DNA from: Mallotus nudiflorus
Taxonomy: Eukaryota; Streptophyta; Magnoliopsida; Malpighiales; Euphorbiaceae
NCBI GenBank assembly: GCA_947683625.1
Contig: CANTUR010000910.1
Span: 310,001 to 374,000, forward strand
Direction: 5' to 3'
Length of the DNA: 64,000 nucleotides
Positions within the stretch are counted from its first letter, which is position 1; each line of letters begins with the position of its first letter. Of this stretch, positions 35,801 through 47,356 are shown in pieces. Both the position numbers and the translations under genes were made by a program. Below the pieces are notes generated by a model. That model was given only the letters and a program-made list of their open reading frames with translations, made no database searches and was not told the DNA's origin.

Positions 35801-36670
35801 AAGCTATAAATTTTATCCAGTCTTTTTTTAGTACATGCTCAAAAATTGCTATTGGGAACTATCGCCTTGTGATGTCAGTTTACGGGAATAATTGCATCTC
35901 CACTAGAGTTCAATAACTTCCATTGCCTCTTGTGCAGTATGTAAGTACATACTCTGGTTATTGTTCTCTGAAGTATTGTATCGTTTGTTCTAAAACTCAT
36001 AACCTATTTTTTGTTCCCTGGAGATTATTTCTTCTGCAATGCATTTGGTGATGTTATGTGGAAATGGAGGGAAGGACTGGTTTTCTTGTTTCTCATCTCA
36101 CCCTCACCTCCTTACCTGATTTTTTCTTGGTGAAAATTATATGGGTGGACATTTTCTCTAATATCAATTTAATTTATTGCAGAAAAGGACTAGTTAAATT
36201 ATTTGATAAGCTAGAAAGTGGACAGCTGAAGGAAGGTTCCACATTTTCAAACATTGTGCAGGAGATGCATAAGAACAGGTAAATTTGTTGTATGTTCTGT
36301 TAATTATATGATAGGTTTAGCACTTTTTTAATGTTTTAGTGATCTTTTTCCCCTTTGACCTGAAAGGAAGTCTTTGTATTTTATACCACAACTTGAAATG
36401 TGTAGAATTGGTGTTGTTCCATTGGTTGTGACATGGAAAGTGATTTATTCTACCACTAACATGCTAAATGAACAATGTGGTTTTGAACATTTTGACATCC
36501 AATAGGTGTATTGATAGAGTTTTGATCAAATTTTCAGGCAGGGAGCTCCAAGAAAAAGAAAAGGTCCATTGCCAGGAATAAAGGGTCGAGCACGTTTCAG
36601 GACTGAAGAATCCTTCTACGAGAATCCATATCCTGAATGCATATGTAGATCAAAAAAGGTTAGCTTGTGA
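29849..36670 (+). CDS. O-fucosyltransferase family protein (11 exons, complete)
   Basis: Exons: 29849-30118, 31075-31153, 31486-31553, 32442-32530, 32660-32837, 34236-34364, 34678-34814, 34917-35130, 35229-35413, 36183-36278, 36538-36670. All introns are GT-AG and the joined frame stays open for 1,578 nt (525 codons plus TGA), which strongly supports the model. Residues about 32-50 (SITLYVILLFAFSLFVFLI) form one N-terminal membrane anchor after a basic tail. That fits a type II Golgi enzyme, followed by a Ser-rich stem. Family motifs are GGLNQMR (131-137), the GDP-sugar-site-type HLRYEKDM (288-295) and a C-terminal block with SDVFIPSHSGNMARAVEGHR. The basic tail GAPRKRKGPLPGIKGRARFR precedes the stop. 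The O-FucT/DUF246 family transfers fucose, or in some plant members rhamnose, to proteins or cell-wall glycans. The exact acceptor cannot be told. No breaks or missing motifs are seen. Confidence 0.93.
33357..33480 (+). repeat. Intronic interspersed-repeat relic
   Basis: In intron 5, AGGGATAATTACTATTACTC, then CTCTGAGATTTGACC and TTTTGCACCTCCC, resembles the common plant non-coding repeat that reads 'gggataattacacttaccc...gaggtttg'. Only one end is visible. A similar-sounding 'reimbursed-phrase' repeat (GACCCCTGAACATTTACAATC) is at 37,330-37,360 downstream of the gene. Confidence 0.35.
33672..33826. repeat. MITE-like fold-back in intron 5
   Basis: A 24-bp arm (33,687-33,710) is matched perfectly in reverse complement at 33,803-33,826. 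The adjoining arm AAATCAAACTAAATTAAAAA (33,672-33,691) is matched, with one mismatch, at about 33,757-33,779. The arms are therefore present but rearranged, as in a decayed miniature inverted-repeat element. It lies 1 kb downstream of exon 5 and does not disturb splice sites. Confidence 0.65.
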
Positions 36671-37500
36671 TGAAGTTCAAAAGCCCCAGCTCACATTTTT
36701 GGCGCAATTTTCTGAGACGTGGTATGTTTTGCGTATGGACTTGGCTTCATGGCTGCCCAAGTCATGGGGCAGGTAATTGATGACCCTGCAACAAGTTGGT
36801 ACCTGGCACAGCCATCCTTCTCGCGAAGAAGAATGTGAAGAAAGGGGAAAAGTGTAAAAGTATTTCATCGATTCTCTTGTATAGTTTTGTATCTTTTCTT
36901 GTATTAGTTAATATATAATTTATTTGGTTGCCATATGATGCTTTGTGGCATTATGAGAAACATTTTTGTTTTCGAGATGAAGGTAGACGTAGTGGATCCT
37001 TTTGCAAGTCTTTGTTTTTCCCGTCTGATGGTACAGGCCATTAACCACAGGTGATCAAATTGTGTTTTATAGTGTTGTATTTTTTAATGTTTTGTTTAAC
37101 AGGTACCCTTGTGTTGTATTTGAGTTCACTTCTTAAAGGTTTGGATTTACTGACGAATTTGGATTATGATCAATCAAAATATGTTCTAGGGATAAAGGTC
37201 AATTTCCCATGAACTATTCGATGAATCCTTTTGTTACCATATGGATCAATTTAACGACTCAATTATCTAATGAAAGGTCAAATTAGCCTTAATAATTATA
37301 CTTGCCCCTTTATAATTTGACAGGTCAACAAAAGACCCCTGAACATTTACAATCACCTCCCTAATATTTTAATTAGTTAACAAATTAGACCTTATTTTAG
37401 TAGAAAATATTTAATAAAATTAAAAATTATATTTAAAACCTGAATTTTTATACTATATAAAATTAATTATTTACAAATAATTTTTCGTAATTTTAAAATA
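36671..37500. other. 3' UTR and downstream intergenic region
   Basis: Mixed-composition sequence continues to about 36,930, with AT-rich candidate polyadenylation sequence around 36,900-36,925 (TTAGTTAATATATAATTTATT). It is the likely 3' UTR of the O-fucosyltransferase gene. Beyond that I see no gene. 37,195-37,360 is a non-coding, repeat-like segment. Confidence 0.4.
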
Positions 37501-38289
37501 TATATTAATTTTATTTTTAAATTATACTTAACATTTGTGTGTGTATTTTAAAATTATGTTTATGGTGAAGAGTGTGTGTTAGACATGTAGCCACAAGTTT
37601 GAGTGTAATGTGATTATGAGACATGTTTTGGTGTGTGGTTTTTAGTGTACATGAAGGCATGTCTAGTTTGAGGTCTTTTAACTTGAGTTTTGGACCTATG
37701 AACTTCATGTGGATGAGTCCTTTTTTACTATTCATTAACTCTCGGTGAGTTAGGTTTCATAGTTCCAATGACTTGAGCGTTATCACTCACATTAGATGAT
37801 GACGAAGAAGAATGATCTTTAATTTTAACAAATATGGTTTGAGTTGATGATAAGGATGGTGCTCCATTAGAGTAGAGCCCAAGCCATGTGTGTTGCCATA
37901 AAATCTTTATGAGTCTAAAAGATTATTTAAAGTATCTTTTCCCTTCTTAAACTTTGAAATTGAGCATTTTAAATCCAAATTTTCTTGTGGAAGCTTCTTT
38001 CTCATTTTCATGTTTAGCTTTCTCAAGCTCATTTTTCAAAAGAGAGGAGTTATTTAGATCATTTAAAAATTGTTCACTTGATAAACCAACTTTTGCAAAC
38101 TAAATTTTTCAAGTTTTCAAAATCCTTAAACATTTTCAAAAGCTCTTACTTATAGTGTTTCTTCTTTGAAGAAGATTTTTGCACTTAAGCATAAGTTTGC
38201 TTATAATAGAGCTCTCATCATCATCATCATCATTGTTTAAGCAACCATATTCATTATAAGAATAGTGAGAAGTAGAGGGTACGTCATGA

Positions 38290-39300
38290 TTTTCTTCAAG
38301 ATACACGAAGTAAAGATTTGCTATTTCTTATTGCTCCTTTTCCTTTTCTGAATTGAAGGAGTTATCGCAAGTAGCTTTAAAGACCTTCTTCTTTTCTTTA
38401 GCTCCCTTACTTTTGAATTTCAACTTGGAGCACTCATTTCTAATATGACTTAATTTTTTGCATTCATAGCGAGTGACTTCCTTATTCTTCTTCCCTTTGT
38501 TCTTCTTATTATCCCTTTGCCTTGAGAAATTCTTTGTTCTTAATAGTTTCTTGAAGCTTCTAGTGATCATTGCAATCTTATCATCCTCCTCATTAAGTCT
38601 TTCATCATCACTTGCATCTTGAGAAGCTTTCAAGGAAATTCCTTTCTTCTTATCATCTTTCTCTTCTCTTTCATCCTCCCTTTGCTTGAAGGTGAGTTCA
38701 TGAGTCAATAACTTCTTAATTAGAATGTCGATAGAAAGCTTGGATAAAACATAAGCTTCCTTAATTGAGGTCACCCTTGATTTCTAATCCTTCTTAGGTA
38801 GGAGATCTTGGTATTAATCTCCTCCTTTCAGTTGTGTTTTCCCAACTTCTTTAGAGATGTAAGAAGAGCATTAAGACGGTTAGATATTTCGATGATTGAT
38901 TTTTATGGTTTCATCTTGAAGAGTTCACACTCATAAACATGGAGTTGAACCTTCTTGCTCCTCACCTGTACATTTCCTTTATAATGATTTTTAAGATTTC
39001 CCCACATCTCTTTTGTGGATTGACAATATTGTGCCTTGCCTCCTTCATCTCTAACATTAAGGCAAATAAATTAGTCATGGCTTTCTTATTCTTGTGATTC
39101 TTATCTTTTTACTCCTAAGTCCATTAACTTTTATCAATGAGAAATTCAACATTGTCAACCTTGGCCTTTGGATCTTACCAACCATCTAAAATCATATCCC
39201 ATAACCTAATAGGATCACTATCAAGATAGAGCTTTATTTTGAATTTTCAATATGGGTAATCTACGCCATTAAAGAAAGGTCTCAAAGAAGAGAACTTTAG
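38290..39300 (-). pseudogene. Sirevirus A gag, decayed
   Basis: The longest open piece, 38,328-38,774, carries SIKEAYVLSKLSIDILIKKL, a Lys/Glu/Asp-rich tract and the zinc-knuckle region. The knuckle reads RYECKKLSHIRNEC (38,430-38,477): the first cysteine of CX2CX4HX4C has become arginine. It then gives KATCDNSFNSEKEKEQ, matching the acidic SIRE gag segment. The N-terminal part (PQQLKFSSLRPFFNG-like near 39,300, KIKLYLDSDPIRLWDMI-like near 39,200) is present but broken by stops. Confidence 0.75.
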
Positions 39301-39369
39301 TTGTTGGGGATCATTTAATTCATCCCCAACTTCTTCTATCTTTATTGAATGACTTTGCAACTTTTTATA

Positions 39370-39910
39370 GAGTTTTATCTGCTTAAGATTGTAAGCAACC
39401 CTTCAGGACATGAGCATCAAATTTTATAACCATTGGAGTTGCAGGGAGCCGTTTTGGCTTTGTTAAGCCTGCCACAAGATCATAAGTGCATGCTCACAAT
39501 CGTGAGCAGCCTTCTCATGATCCTGAGCAGGGATTGTGAGCACCCCAAGAACTTCAGTCTTAAGAGGCTTTAAGTTTGGGTTGGCTTACTTTGGTCTCCT
39601 CAAGATCGTAACCTACTGCTTAGGATTATGAGCAGCAGTTGATTATGAGAAATTTGATCCTTTTTTTTAGCACTTAGAATCTCCTTGCAATTTGAATTAT
39701 TACCATGCTTAAAGATGCATACATGAGGGTCCTATTGAGCTTGATTCTCATGTTTGAAAGTTGAATTGTTAATCCTCCATTTTATAGTCTTTTAAATTCT
39801 AACTTATACTTCAATCACTTAAACAAAAATCATTAGTACATAAACATTATTTGTTAAAGTCAAAATAAAAATGGTGATTTAGTTGACCATGTAAATGCTA
39901 AAAAACTGTC
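39370..39910 (-). repeat. Partial Sirevirus LTR (fragment A)
   Basis: Reverse-strand sequence starts about TGACAGTTTTTAGCATTTAC and runs through CTCATAATCAACTGCTGCTC-like repeats of 'reverse gtgagca' phrases. These resemble the corresponding part of the LTR at 40,650-40,980. The LTR end and primer site are not recognisable. Confidence 0.5.
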
Positions 39911-40077
39911 ACAATAAAAAATAATAAAATTTTTAAGAATATTTTTTATATCTTTCATATTTTAAAAAATATCAAATGTTATTTTAATCTTGATTAAATT
40001 TTTTTCATCATTTGCATGATCAATGATTAATTTCCCATATTTTGACCTTCACAAATCAATTTTTATATACAAATATA

Positions 40078-41139
40078 AATAGGTCTTAGAGGGGGTGAAT
40101 AGGTCTAATTAAATTTAGAGAAAAATTAAAAAATTAAAAGGAGATTAGAAGTGATGTAAGGAGGTGTAAAAATGTACAAGAATAAGAATGAAGAAGATAA
40201 CAAGACCTATAACACAAGCAATGTCAGGAATTTAGATTCTCAACCAAATTTACATCTCCCATTTAACTTATCCTCAAGTTAGAATCTTATTTTCAAGATT
40301 AATTACATAATAGTTTTTCAAGGCTCAATTTAAACCTTCACAGAAATGAGTTTTTCTTGGCTCAACTGAAACCATAATAAAAAAAAAAAAAAAATCAAGT
40401 GTTTTCAATGGATAACACTTAAACTATGCCACTAAAGTTGATCCTCACTTCCTCTTACTTAACATAAAAAAGAGATGAAGTAGAATTCTAACTCTAACTC
40501 ACAACCCAACTCTCTTTAAGAGATTAATTATAAAGAAAATTGGAAGTGAGAAGTTTTATAAGCAATAAATTTGATAATAAATTTTTCCACCAAACTTCCT
40601 AACCTCTTCAATGTGTTTTCAATAGGTATTTATACCTAAAGACTTAAATTTTACCTGTTGGAGGAAAGTCAAAACATCCCTAATCTTTCTCAACTTTATT
40701 AAATGAAATTTTAGCTTTTTGTAATAAAATGGACACTCACAGTTGTGAGGAGCACGTTAATGGTTGTGAGCCTTGACAAACTAATTGTTGATGTTTAGAT
40801 ATATTTATTGGAGTTGAGGCAAACGATCCCTATGATTATGAAATCCTTTTCATGATCATCATCAAGCACCTCATAATCATGAGGGGCATATCATAAAGGG
40901 GCCACAATGTTTGGCTTTAATCAGGCTCTTGCTTGTGATGCTTCTTATTACCATAACCAAGATCATAAGGACTCTCGTGACTCCTAAAAGGCTTTGATTT
41001 CATTTCAATTCATTGCATATTGATTGTGGCTTTGAACATAACATAAATACACACTTAAACATATATATTAGTAAACAAAAAATTAATTGTTAAAGCTAAA
41101 AGTAAGGGTAATTACAAATTGATCATGCAAAGGTTAACA
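40078..41139 (-). repeat. Sirevirus B 3' LTR
   Basis: On the minus strand it starts TGTTAACCTTTGCATGATC directly after the polypurine tract and ends ATTCACCCCCTCTAAGACCTA. It aligns with 44,820-45,815. It contains GTGAGGAGCACGTTAATGGT-type text that recurs in the other LTR. Confidence 0.7.
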
Positions 41140-41153
41140 ATCTCCCCCCTTTT
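41140..41153 (-). promoter_or_regulatory. Polypurine tract of Sirevirus B
   Basis: AAAAGGGGGGAGAT on the minus strand, adjacent to the 3' LTR. This AAAGGGGGAGATTG form is the characteristic Sirevirus PPT. Confidence 0.8.
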
Positions 41154-41423
41154 GACTTTGACAATTAATTTTTAAAGGATAATGAGAAAGTACCAAGTGT
41201 ATATATGTGCATTTGTTCACTATACTCCCCCTCAATCATATACTATGGGGTTTGAAAATTTCTCCCTCTTAATATATGCGAGGATGAGTTAATCGTATCA
41301 AATATCAATCAAACATATTAAGTATTTAGTTTCTTCTTTTTTTTTTGAATGCTAGTTATAATTCAAGAAAAAAATCATTATCATTTAAAATATCAAATTT
41401 CTCTCTTCCTTTGTCAAAGTGAA

Positions 41424-41500
41424 AATGGAGGAAAGGTAAGCAGAGACTAAACATTAATAAACATTAATGGAGGAAAGGTAAGCATACATCATAAACATTA
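41424..41500 (+). repeat. Short tandem duplication
   Basis: ATGGAGGAAAGGTAAGCA (about 41,425 and 41,467) and the adjoining CATAAACATTAAT or TAATAAACATTAAT phrase occur twice about 42 bp apart, in the non-coding part of Sirevirus B. Confidence 0.75.
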
Positions 41501-42696
41501 ATCAATCATAGTGGCACTAATTGAGAAAAGAATGAAATAAATTCCAAAAGAATACTAGAAGAGTAAATATACCAATTGAAGAACAAATGAACCAATCGAA
41601 GAATGAATGATACTAATTTATACCCAATGACAAGTCAAATGAAGAATCAATAATGAAAAGTGAAGTCTATGCCAAGCATATATTAAAGAATTGGTAACAA
41701 CTATCATAATTATCAATATATAATTCAAAGTGGGCTTTTAAAGAATAAATCATATTAAGTGAAAAATGATGCTAAATAAGAGATACTAAATGCTAAATAG
41801 TAAAAGAAAATACGAAATAGTATGTCAAGATTATGCAATTTTGAGAAACATTTTGATTATGCAAAAGGTCAAATTCTACTTAGACATCTTAATATTTGCA
41901 TGTCTATCCATAAACTATATAAGTTGATTGTTAATTTATCAATAATTAGTACAAAAGAGCAAGATAATCATTAAGTAACCTTTTGAACCCAAACCTCAAT
42001 TAATATAAGTTTGTGACTCTCAAAGTATTATATAGATAGAAGGTTAAGATGAAGTTTTCCATAATAACATATGTCAAAATTTGTATGTCCAAATTTCATG
42101 TCCGTAAATCTATTTTGCCTACCAACCTTTGAAAATATTTCATGACTAAGATGGTTGGTGCCTTTTTTAGACATAGATAGTCTAGGATGAGCATTCATTT
42201 CATAAAAGCAATATATATATGAATTTTTTATGCGAATTAGGTTTATCTAACAAATAAAACTGGCAACAAACTAGTGATATCCACACCTTAGATCATCCAA
42301 GAAACAAGTGGGTGGAAATTGGAACCTTTAATTATCTAACAACTAAAAACTCTAGTTATCAGGAAGTCATTGCAATTATATATGGATCTTCTAATTGATA
42401 AGACAATTGAACTATCACATAACTTGTTTTCTTTAGAAAGTTCAAAGAATAAAACACTAAGTAATTTGAAAGAAAAATTTGTCACTTTGATTTAATTGAT
42501 GAAAAAGATGCCTTAATTGGCTACAAAATAAACTATTTATATTTATTCTTAAGCCCTAAAGCTAATATAAAATAAATCCTTAAAAGATAAGGATAATAAA
42601 CCCCTAAAAGATAAGAAAACAAGTCCTTAAAGGTATAGATTTATTTTGCTTGCCAACTAAGTTAAAGAAAAGTATTCCTAACTAAAACATTTAAAA

Positions 42697-42770
42697 TTCA
42701 TTTTTTTTGGACTTAAACAGATCCAAATTCTTTTTTTTTGGACTTAAACAGATCCAAATTCATTTTTAAA
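42697..42770 (+). repeat. 33-bp tandem duplication
   Basis: TTTTTTTTGGACTTAAACAG followed by ATCCAAATTC occurs twice back to back, with an almost identical sequence. It lies in the non-coding interior of Sirevirus B and looks like recent slippage or duplication compared with the aged surroundings. Confidence 0.85.
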
Positions 42771-43099
42771 CACTAAGTGGACTAAATAGCACTTATTTGG
42801 GCTTTATATTGGGTTGGAATAAGTGTAGCTATTACTTTGGGCTTAATACATCCAAATTGGTTCTAATAACACTACTTGGGCCTAAATTTTTATTTTGCAC
42901 CAAATGAATAAGTTTAGGACCATAATGAACTTCATGTTTTCTAAATGGATAAGATTGAATTAAATTAGTATATGTAATGCTTCTTTTATCTTCTTAGCAC
43001 GTGCTTTTATAATTAGACCTCCATTATAAGTTAGAAAAATCTTGAATCTTTGTTGGATTAAGAGTTCTTGTTACACTAAGATTGTCATCAATTTTTGAG

Positions 43100-44800
43100 G
43101 CCTAATGTGCTTGTATGTGCGCCTCTTATTGTAATACATGAATACATAATGTGGTTTAGGTTTTTTGAGTTGAGCTTTTATGGGATTAGCCTTTTAAGGC
43201 TTGGGCTTTGGATTCTTAAGATTGTTGATTTTAGAAACATGAGGTTTAAAGCTTTTATAAAGAATGAGGGAAGCATCTTTAACAAATATACGGGGACTTA
43301 ATGATGTTTAAGCTCCATTAGAGTACTCAAAACCAAATTTCATCCTAAAGGATCTTTGAGAATTCAAAATCATATTAAGTTTTTCTTTCCTTATCTAAAA
43401 TTTGGATAAAGAACTCTTTAAAAATCTCTTCATAAAGTAACTCAATTTCGTTTTTTGTTTTGTTAAAATTATTTTTCAAGGAAATATTTGATTTTAAACC
43501 AAAAGAAAATATTTATGGGAGGAATTAATTTTTGAAAATTTCTCCTTTAAATCCTCAAGATCTTTAGGTTATTTTTAAAAACTTTTGTTTATAAGACTTT
43601 TTCTTTAAAACTAATTTTTGACACTTTAAAACTAATTTCCTAACTAAGGAGCTCTCATCATTAAGATTGTCATTGCCATCAAACTCATTATCACACAAAT
43701 TATTATAAAAATCACCACAAGAGGAGTAAGAAGTAGAGGGTACCTCATAGTTATCCTCTTATACTGTGAAGTTAAGGTTGATAGCTTCTTGTTGATCCTT
43801 TTCTATATCCGATTTGAAATAGTCATCCAAAGTAGCTTTGAAGGTTTTTTTTTCCTTTTTGCTTTTATACTTGACATTCGCTTCTAAGATAATCGAGCTT
43901 TTTGCACTTATAGCAAATGACTTCTTTGGATTTCTTAGAGTCACTTATGTTACACTCTTTGTGTTTACTCAATTTTTTCTTTTTTAAATACTTTATGAAG
44001 TATCTTTTAAATGATGAAATTTCTTTATAATCTTACTTGAGTCTTTAAGTTCACTTTCGTTATTGAGTATTGTGATGCTTTAAATGTTAAACTCTTCTTC
44101 TTTTTCTTTTTGTCTTATTGCTCCTCTTCCTTTTACCTCAATGTAAACTCATGAGTGAGAAGCTTACCAATGAGGATGCCGGTTGAAAGTTTGGAGAGAT
44201 CATAAAATTCTTCAATTAAAGTCATCCTCGACTCCCAATCCTTTTTGGGTAGCACCTCAAAACCTTGGTGTTAACTTTTTCTTTAGAGTAGTTTTGCCCA
44301 ACTTCCATAAGGTTGTCAAGAGTGTATTCAACCTATTGGTCATCTCGATTATAGACTTATGAGACTTCATCTTGAATAGTCCATACTCATAAACATGAAT
44401 TTAAAATTTTTTGGATCTTAGATGGATGTTACCTTCATGATGATTCTTTAAGGTTTCCCACATTTTCTAGGCTAAAATGCAATGTTCAATCTTGTCTCCT
44501 TTTTCTCTTGCCATGAAAGCAATAAGAACTAACATAACCATTTTGTTCTTGTAGTTCTCCTTTTTCCTTCTTGAGACCACTCCTTTCTATCTTTTAGAAC
44601 TTAGATTTCTTCCACCATTTTCATGGGAGAGTTCTATCCATCTAAGATATGTCTAATATTAGTAGGATCACTACCAAGATAAAAAGTCCCATTTTGTGTT
44701 TCTAAAAGAGTAGCCACTCCCATCATACAATGTTTTATAAGTTTGGAAAGAAAGAAATTTACTCTCCATAATCTTTTATCTAGCAATGAAGTTCCTAGAC
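43100..44800 (-). pseudogene. Sirevirus B gag, decayed
   Basis: The reverse strand retains the gag layout: N-terminal half with stops (about 44,800-44,150), then the Lys-rich tract and the zinc knuckle at 43,873-43,920, which reads CYKCKKLDYLRSEC. The histidine ligand of CX2CX4HX4C has become tyrosine. Next come KATLDDYFKSDIEKDQQEA (acidic segment) and the coiled-coil-like part with KLVLKCQKLVLKKKS. Stop codons are frequent. Confidence 0.7.
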
Positions 44801-44804
44801 TCAT

Positions 44805-44819
44805 TACTTTAATACTAAT
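44805..44819 (-). promoter_or_regulatory. Degenerate primer-binding site of Sirevirus B
   Basis: The minus strand reads TTAGTATTAAAGT next to the LTR end, a decayed form of TGGTATTAGAGC as seen at 19,971. Confidence 0.45.
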
Positions 44820-45815
44820 TGAAAAGCCCTACTAAAGGTAAATATGGCAAATTAAATTTAGAGGGAAATTAAAAAATTAAAAAGGAGATTAAAGGTGATT
44901 TAAGGAAGTATAAAAATGAACAAGAATGAGAATGAAGATGATAGCAAGAATTAGAACACAAATAATTTTAGAACATTCAAAATCTTAATCAATCTTACAT
45001 CTCCCACCTAACTTATCTCTAAGTTATGATTTTTAAACCACACACTTTAATTTTATTTCCAAGATTGATTACATAAGAGTTTTTCAAGGGAACTCAAGCT
45101 CTCATAAAAATGAGTTTTTCTTGTCTTAACACAAACCATAACAAAAAAAAAAAAAAAACTCAAAGTGTTTTTAATGGATAAAATTTAAATCAAATTACTA
45201 GAGTTGATCCTCAATTTCTCTTACTTAACCTAAGAAAGAGATGAAGTAGAATCCTAAATCTACCTCATAACTCAACTCTCTTTAAAAGATTAATAACAAA
45301 GAAATTTGGAAATGATAAATTTTTTTAGCAATAAATCTGATCATAAATTTTTCTACTTAAGTTTCCAATCTATTCAATGTGTTTTTAAGAGGTATTTGTA
45401 GCTAGAGACTCAAATCTATCTATTGGAGTGATGCCAAAACATTCCTAATCTTCATTAACTTCATTAAATGCAATTGTAACTTTTGTAGTGAAACAAATGC
45501 TTACGATTATGAGGAGCGTACTCATGGTTGTGAGCCTTGAAAAACAAGTCGGTGGAGTTCAAATATGTCTTTTGGATTTGAGGCAAACAATCCCCACAAT
45601 TGTGAGACCCTCCTCATGCCTCACGATCGTGAGGGGACCAAAATACTTTGCTTGAATTGGCTTCAATCAAAGCTCTTGCTCATGTTGCTCCTCACAATCA
45701 TAACCAAGATTGTGAGGAGTCTTGTGGCTCCTAAAAGACTTTGGTTTCACTTCAATTCATTGCATATTGATTATGGATTTGAACCTAACTTGAATACACA
45801 CTTAAATTTTTCATA
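44820..45815 (-). repeat. Sirevirus B 5' LTR
   Basis: Homologous to 40,078-41,139: shared AAATTAAATTTAGAG, GGAGATTA and GTTGTGAGCCTTGA phrases, and the AATACACACTTAAA end region. The outer (right) border is not crisp, since similarity fades after about 45,805, so no target duplication can be scored. The forward-strand open frame at 45,565-45,816 is this LTR read as protein. Confidence 0.6.
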
Positions 45816-47356
45816 ATAATAAGCCTTTTTAAAAAATGTATTTGCATTTTTAAAATAAAATTTGATATATTCACAAATTAATTGATATAAATATTAAAGT
45901 AAGATATACTTCAAAATTTAACTAGAGGATAGGTTTAATTATTTTTTAAAATAAAAATTAAAAAATAATATTTTTTTAAAAAAAAAAATATAAACGTGCA
46001 TGATCAAAACTAGGCGTTTGTGATTGGGTGTGAACTTTGGTTGGTTTGATTTGGTTCGGTTGATTTGATTTGGTTTGATTTAAAATTATATAAAACTAAA
46101 CTAATAAAAAATATTAAGAAAATAACCAAATCAAACTAATTAAGGTTGAAGATTTTTAGAACCAAATCAAAATCTTTTGGTTCAGTTAAGTTCGGTTCAA
46201 TCAATTTGGATTTTTTTTTTTTGGCTTTTGAAAGTTTTGGACTTATTTTACTTTTGTAATTTTGCACTATTTTAATAATACTTAATAAGATTTATTATTG
46301 TTATTTTGTACTTAATTAAGTTATTATTTTTAAAAAATCATCCAAACTAATTTTAAATAACTTTGATTTGAACTTTTCACTCTTAAATAATTTGGCCAAG
46401 TGATTCAAGTATTTAAAATTTGATACTATTGATCTAGTGTCAACTAACCAAAGTAAACCATAAATACTTATATAAATTAATAATTTATTAAGAATTAAAT
46501 TCAGTTTGATTTAATACTATTTTCAAAAAAAAAAAAAATTTGAACCAAACCGAATATATTTCGGTTTTTAAAAGTTAAAATTGAAATAAATAAATTTACA
46601 ATTGAATTGAATAGATTTGAACAAGTTGGTTTTGTTCAATTTTTGATTTTTGATTTTTGATTTTTTTACTCCATTAAGGATGTAATTGAATTAAATTGAG
46701 TCGATACATTTTCAAATTTGAGTTTGGTTGGACTTTCAAACTCAAAGTTTGAACTCGACTTGAACTCAGTCGAATTTTTTTTGAAGTTTAAACTTGACTT
46801 GATTAATAATTTATATATTCTAAATCAACTTGATTAATTAAAAAATTTTAAATTTTTTAAAAAATATATTTTAACATATGCAAACTATAATCAAATTGGA
46901 GTTATATTTATAATTATATTAAATAAAAAAATAAAATAATAAATATATAAAAACTCAATTAAATTTATAAATCTATCAAATTAAATATTTAAAACATCAA
47001 ACTCGATTCAATAATTTATTCTAATAGCTCAATTCTAAATAGTCAAGTAAATTTCTATTTTTTTCCAGTCAATCACGAATAAGTCGGGAGTCAGAATGAC
47101 TTAACTTGTGAGCAAGGATACGACAGCGTTTGATTTTTTTTTTCTTTTAATATTTTTTGAAAAAATCATCATCGTCGCAAAGTAACTCGTAATCATAAAA
47201 AAAAAACCCAGCATCCATAAAACCTCACTGAGCAGAAACAAAAGAATTCTCATTTGCTAGAAACTGATATGAGAGAGATTTTCCTTTAATTTAGTTTCTT
47301 GTGAATTAAATTCAAATTTCTTTTGGTATGATTGATATAATACAAAGCCGAAGGAA
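45816..47356. other. AT-rich intergenic region upstream of FTSHI4
   Basis: No gene seen. 46,020-46,720 contains many TTTGGTTCGGTT / TTTGATTTGGTT phrases and their complements (ACCAAATCAAA, AACCAAACCGAA near 46,535). They form loose inverted and direct repeats, as in decayed non-autonomous DNA transposons whose ends carry GGTTCGGTT. The last 150 bp before 47,357 is mixed-composition and is likely promoter and 5' UTR. Confidence 0.45.

Larger units (their letters stand above)
37500..39910 (-). mobile_element. Sirevirus fragment A (gag plus part of the 5' LTR)
   Basis: Reverse strand: a partial LTR (about 39,905-39,370), then gag (about 39,300-38,290), then the spacer and coiled-coil region to about 37,510. 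There is no pol or 3' LTR. Relative to the copy at 18,885 the second half of the LTR and a clear primer site are missing, so it is deleted or rearranged at that junction. Confidence 0.65.
40078..45815 (-). mobile_element. Sirevirus B: two LTRs and gag, no pol
   Basis: On the reverse strand: 5' LTR (45,815-44,820), degenerate primer site, gag (about 44,800-43,100), 2 kb of AT-rich non-coding sequence, polypurine tract, and 3' LTR (41,139-40,078). Total length is about 5.7 kb, compared with the 9-10 kb or more usual for autonomous Sireviruses. No protease, integrase, RT or RNase H motif was found between gag and the polypurine tract. The two LTRs differ widely (by eye roughly 80% alike), so the insertion is old. 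It may be an internally deleted copy or a non-autonomous derivative. Confidence 0.7.
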
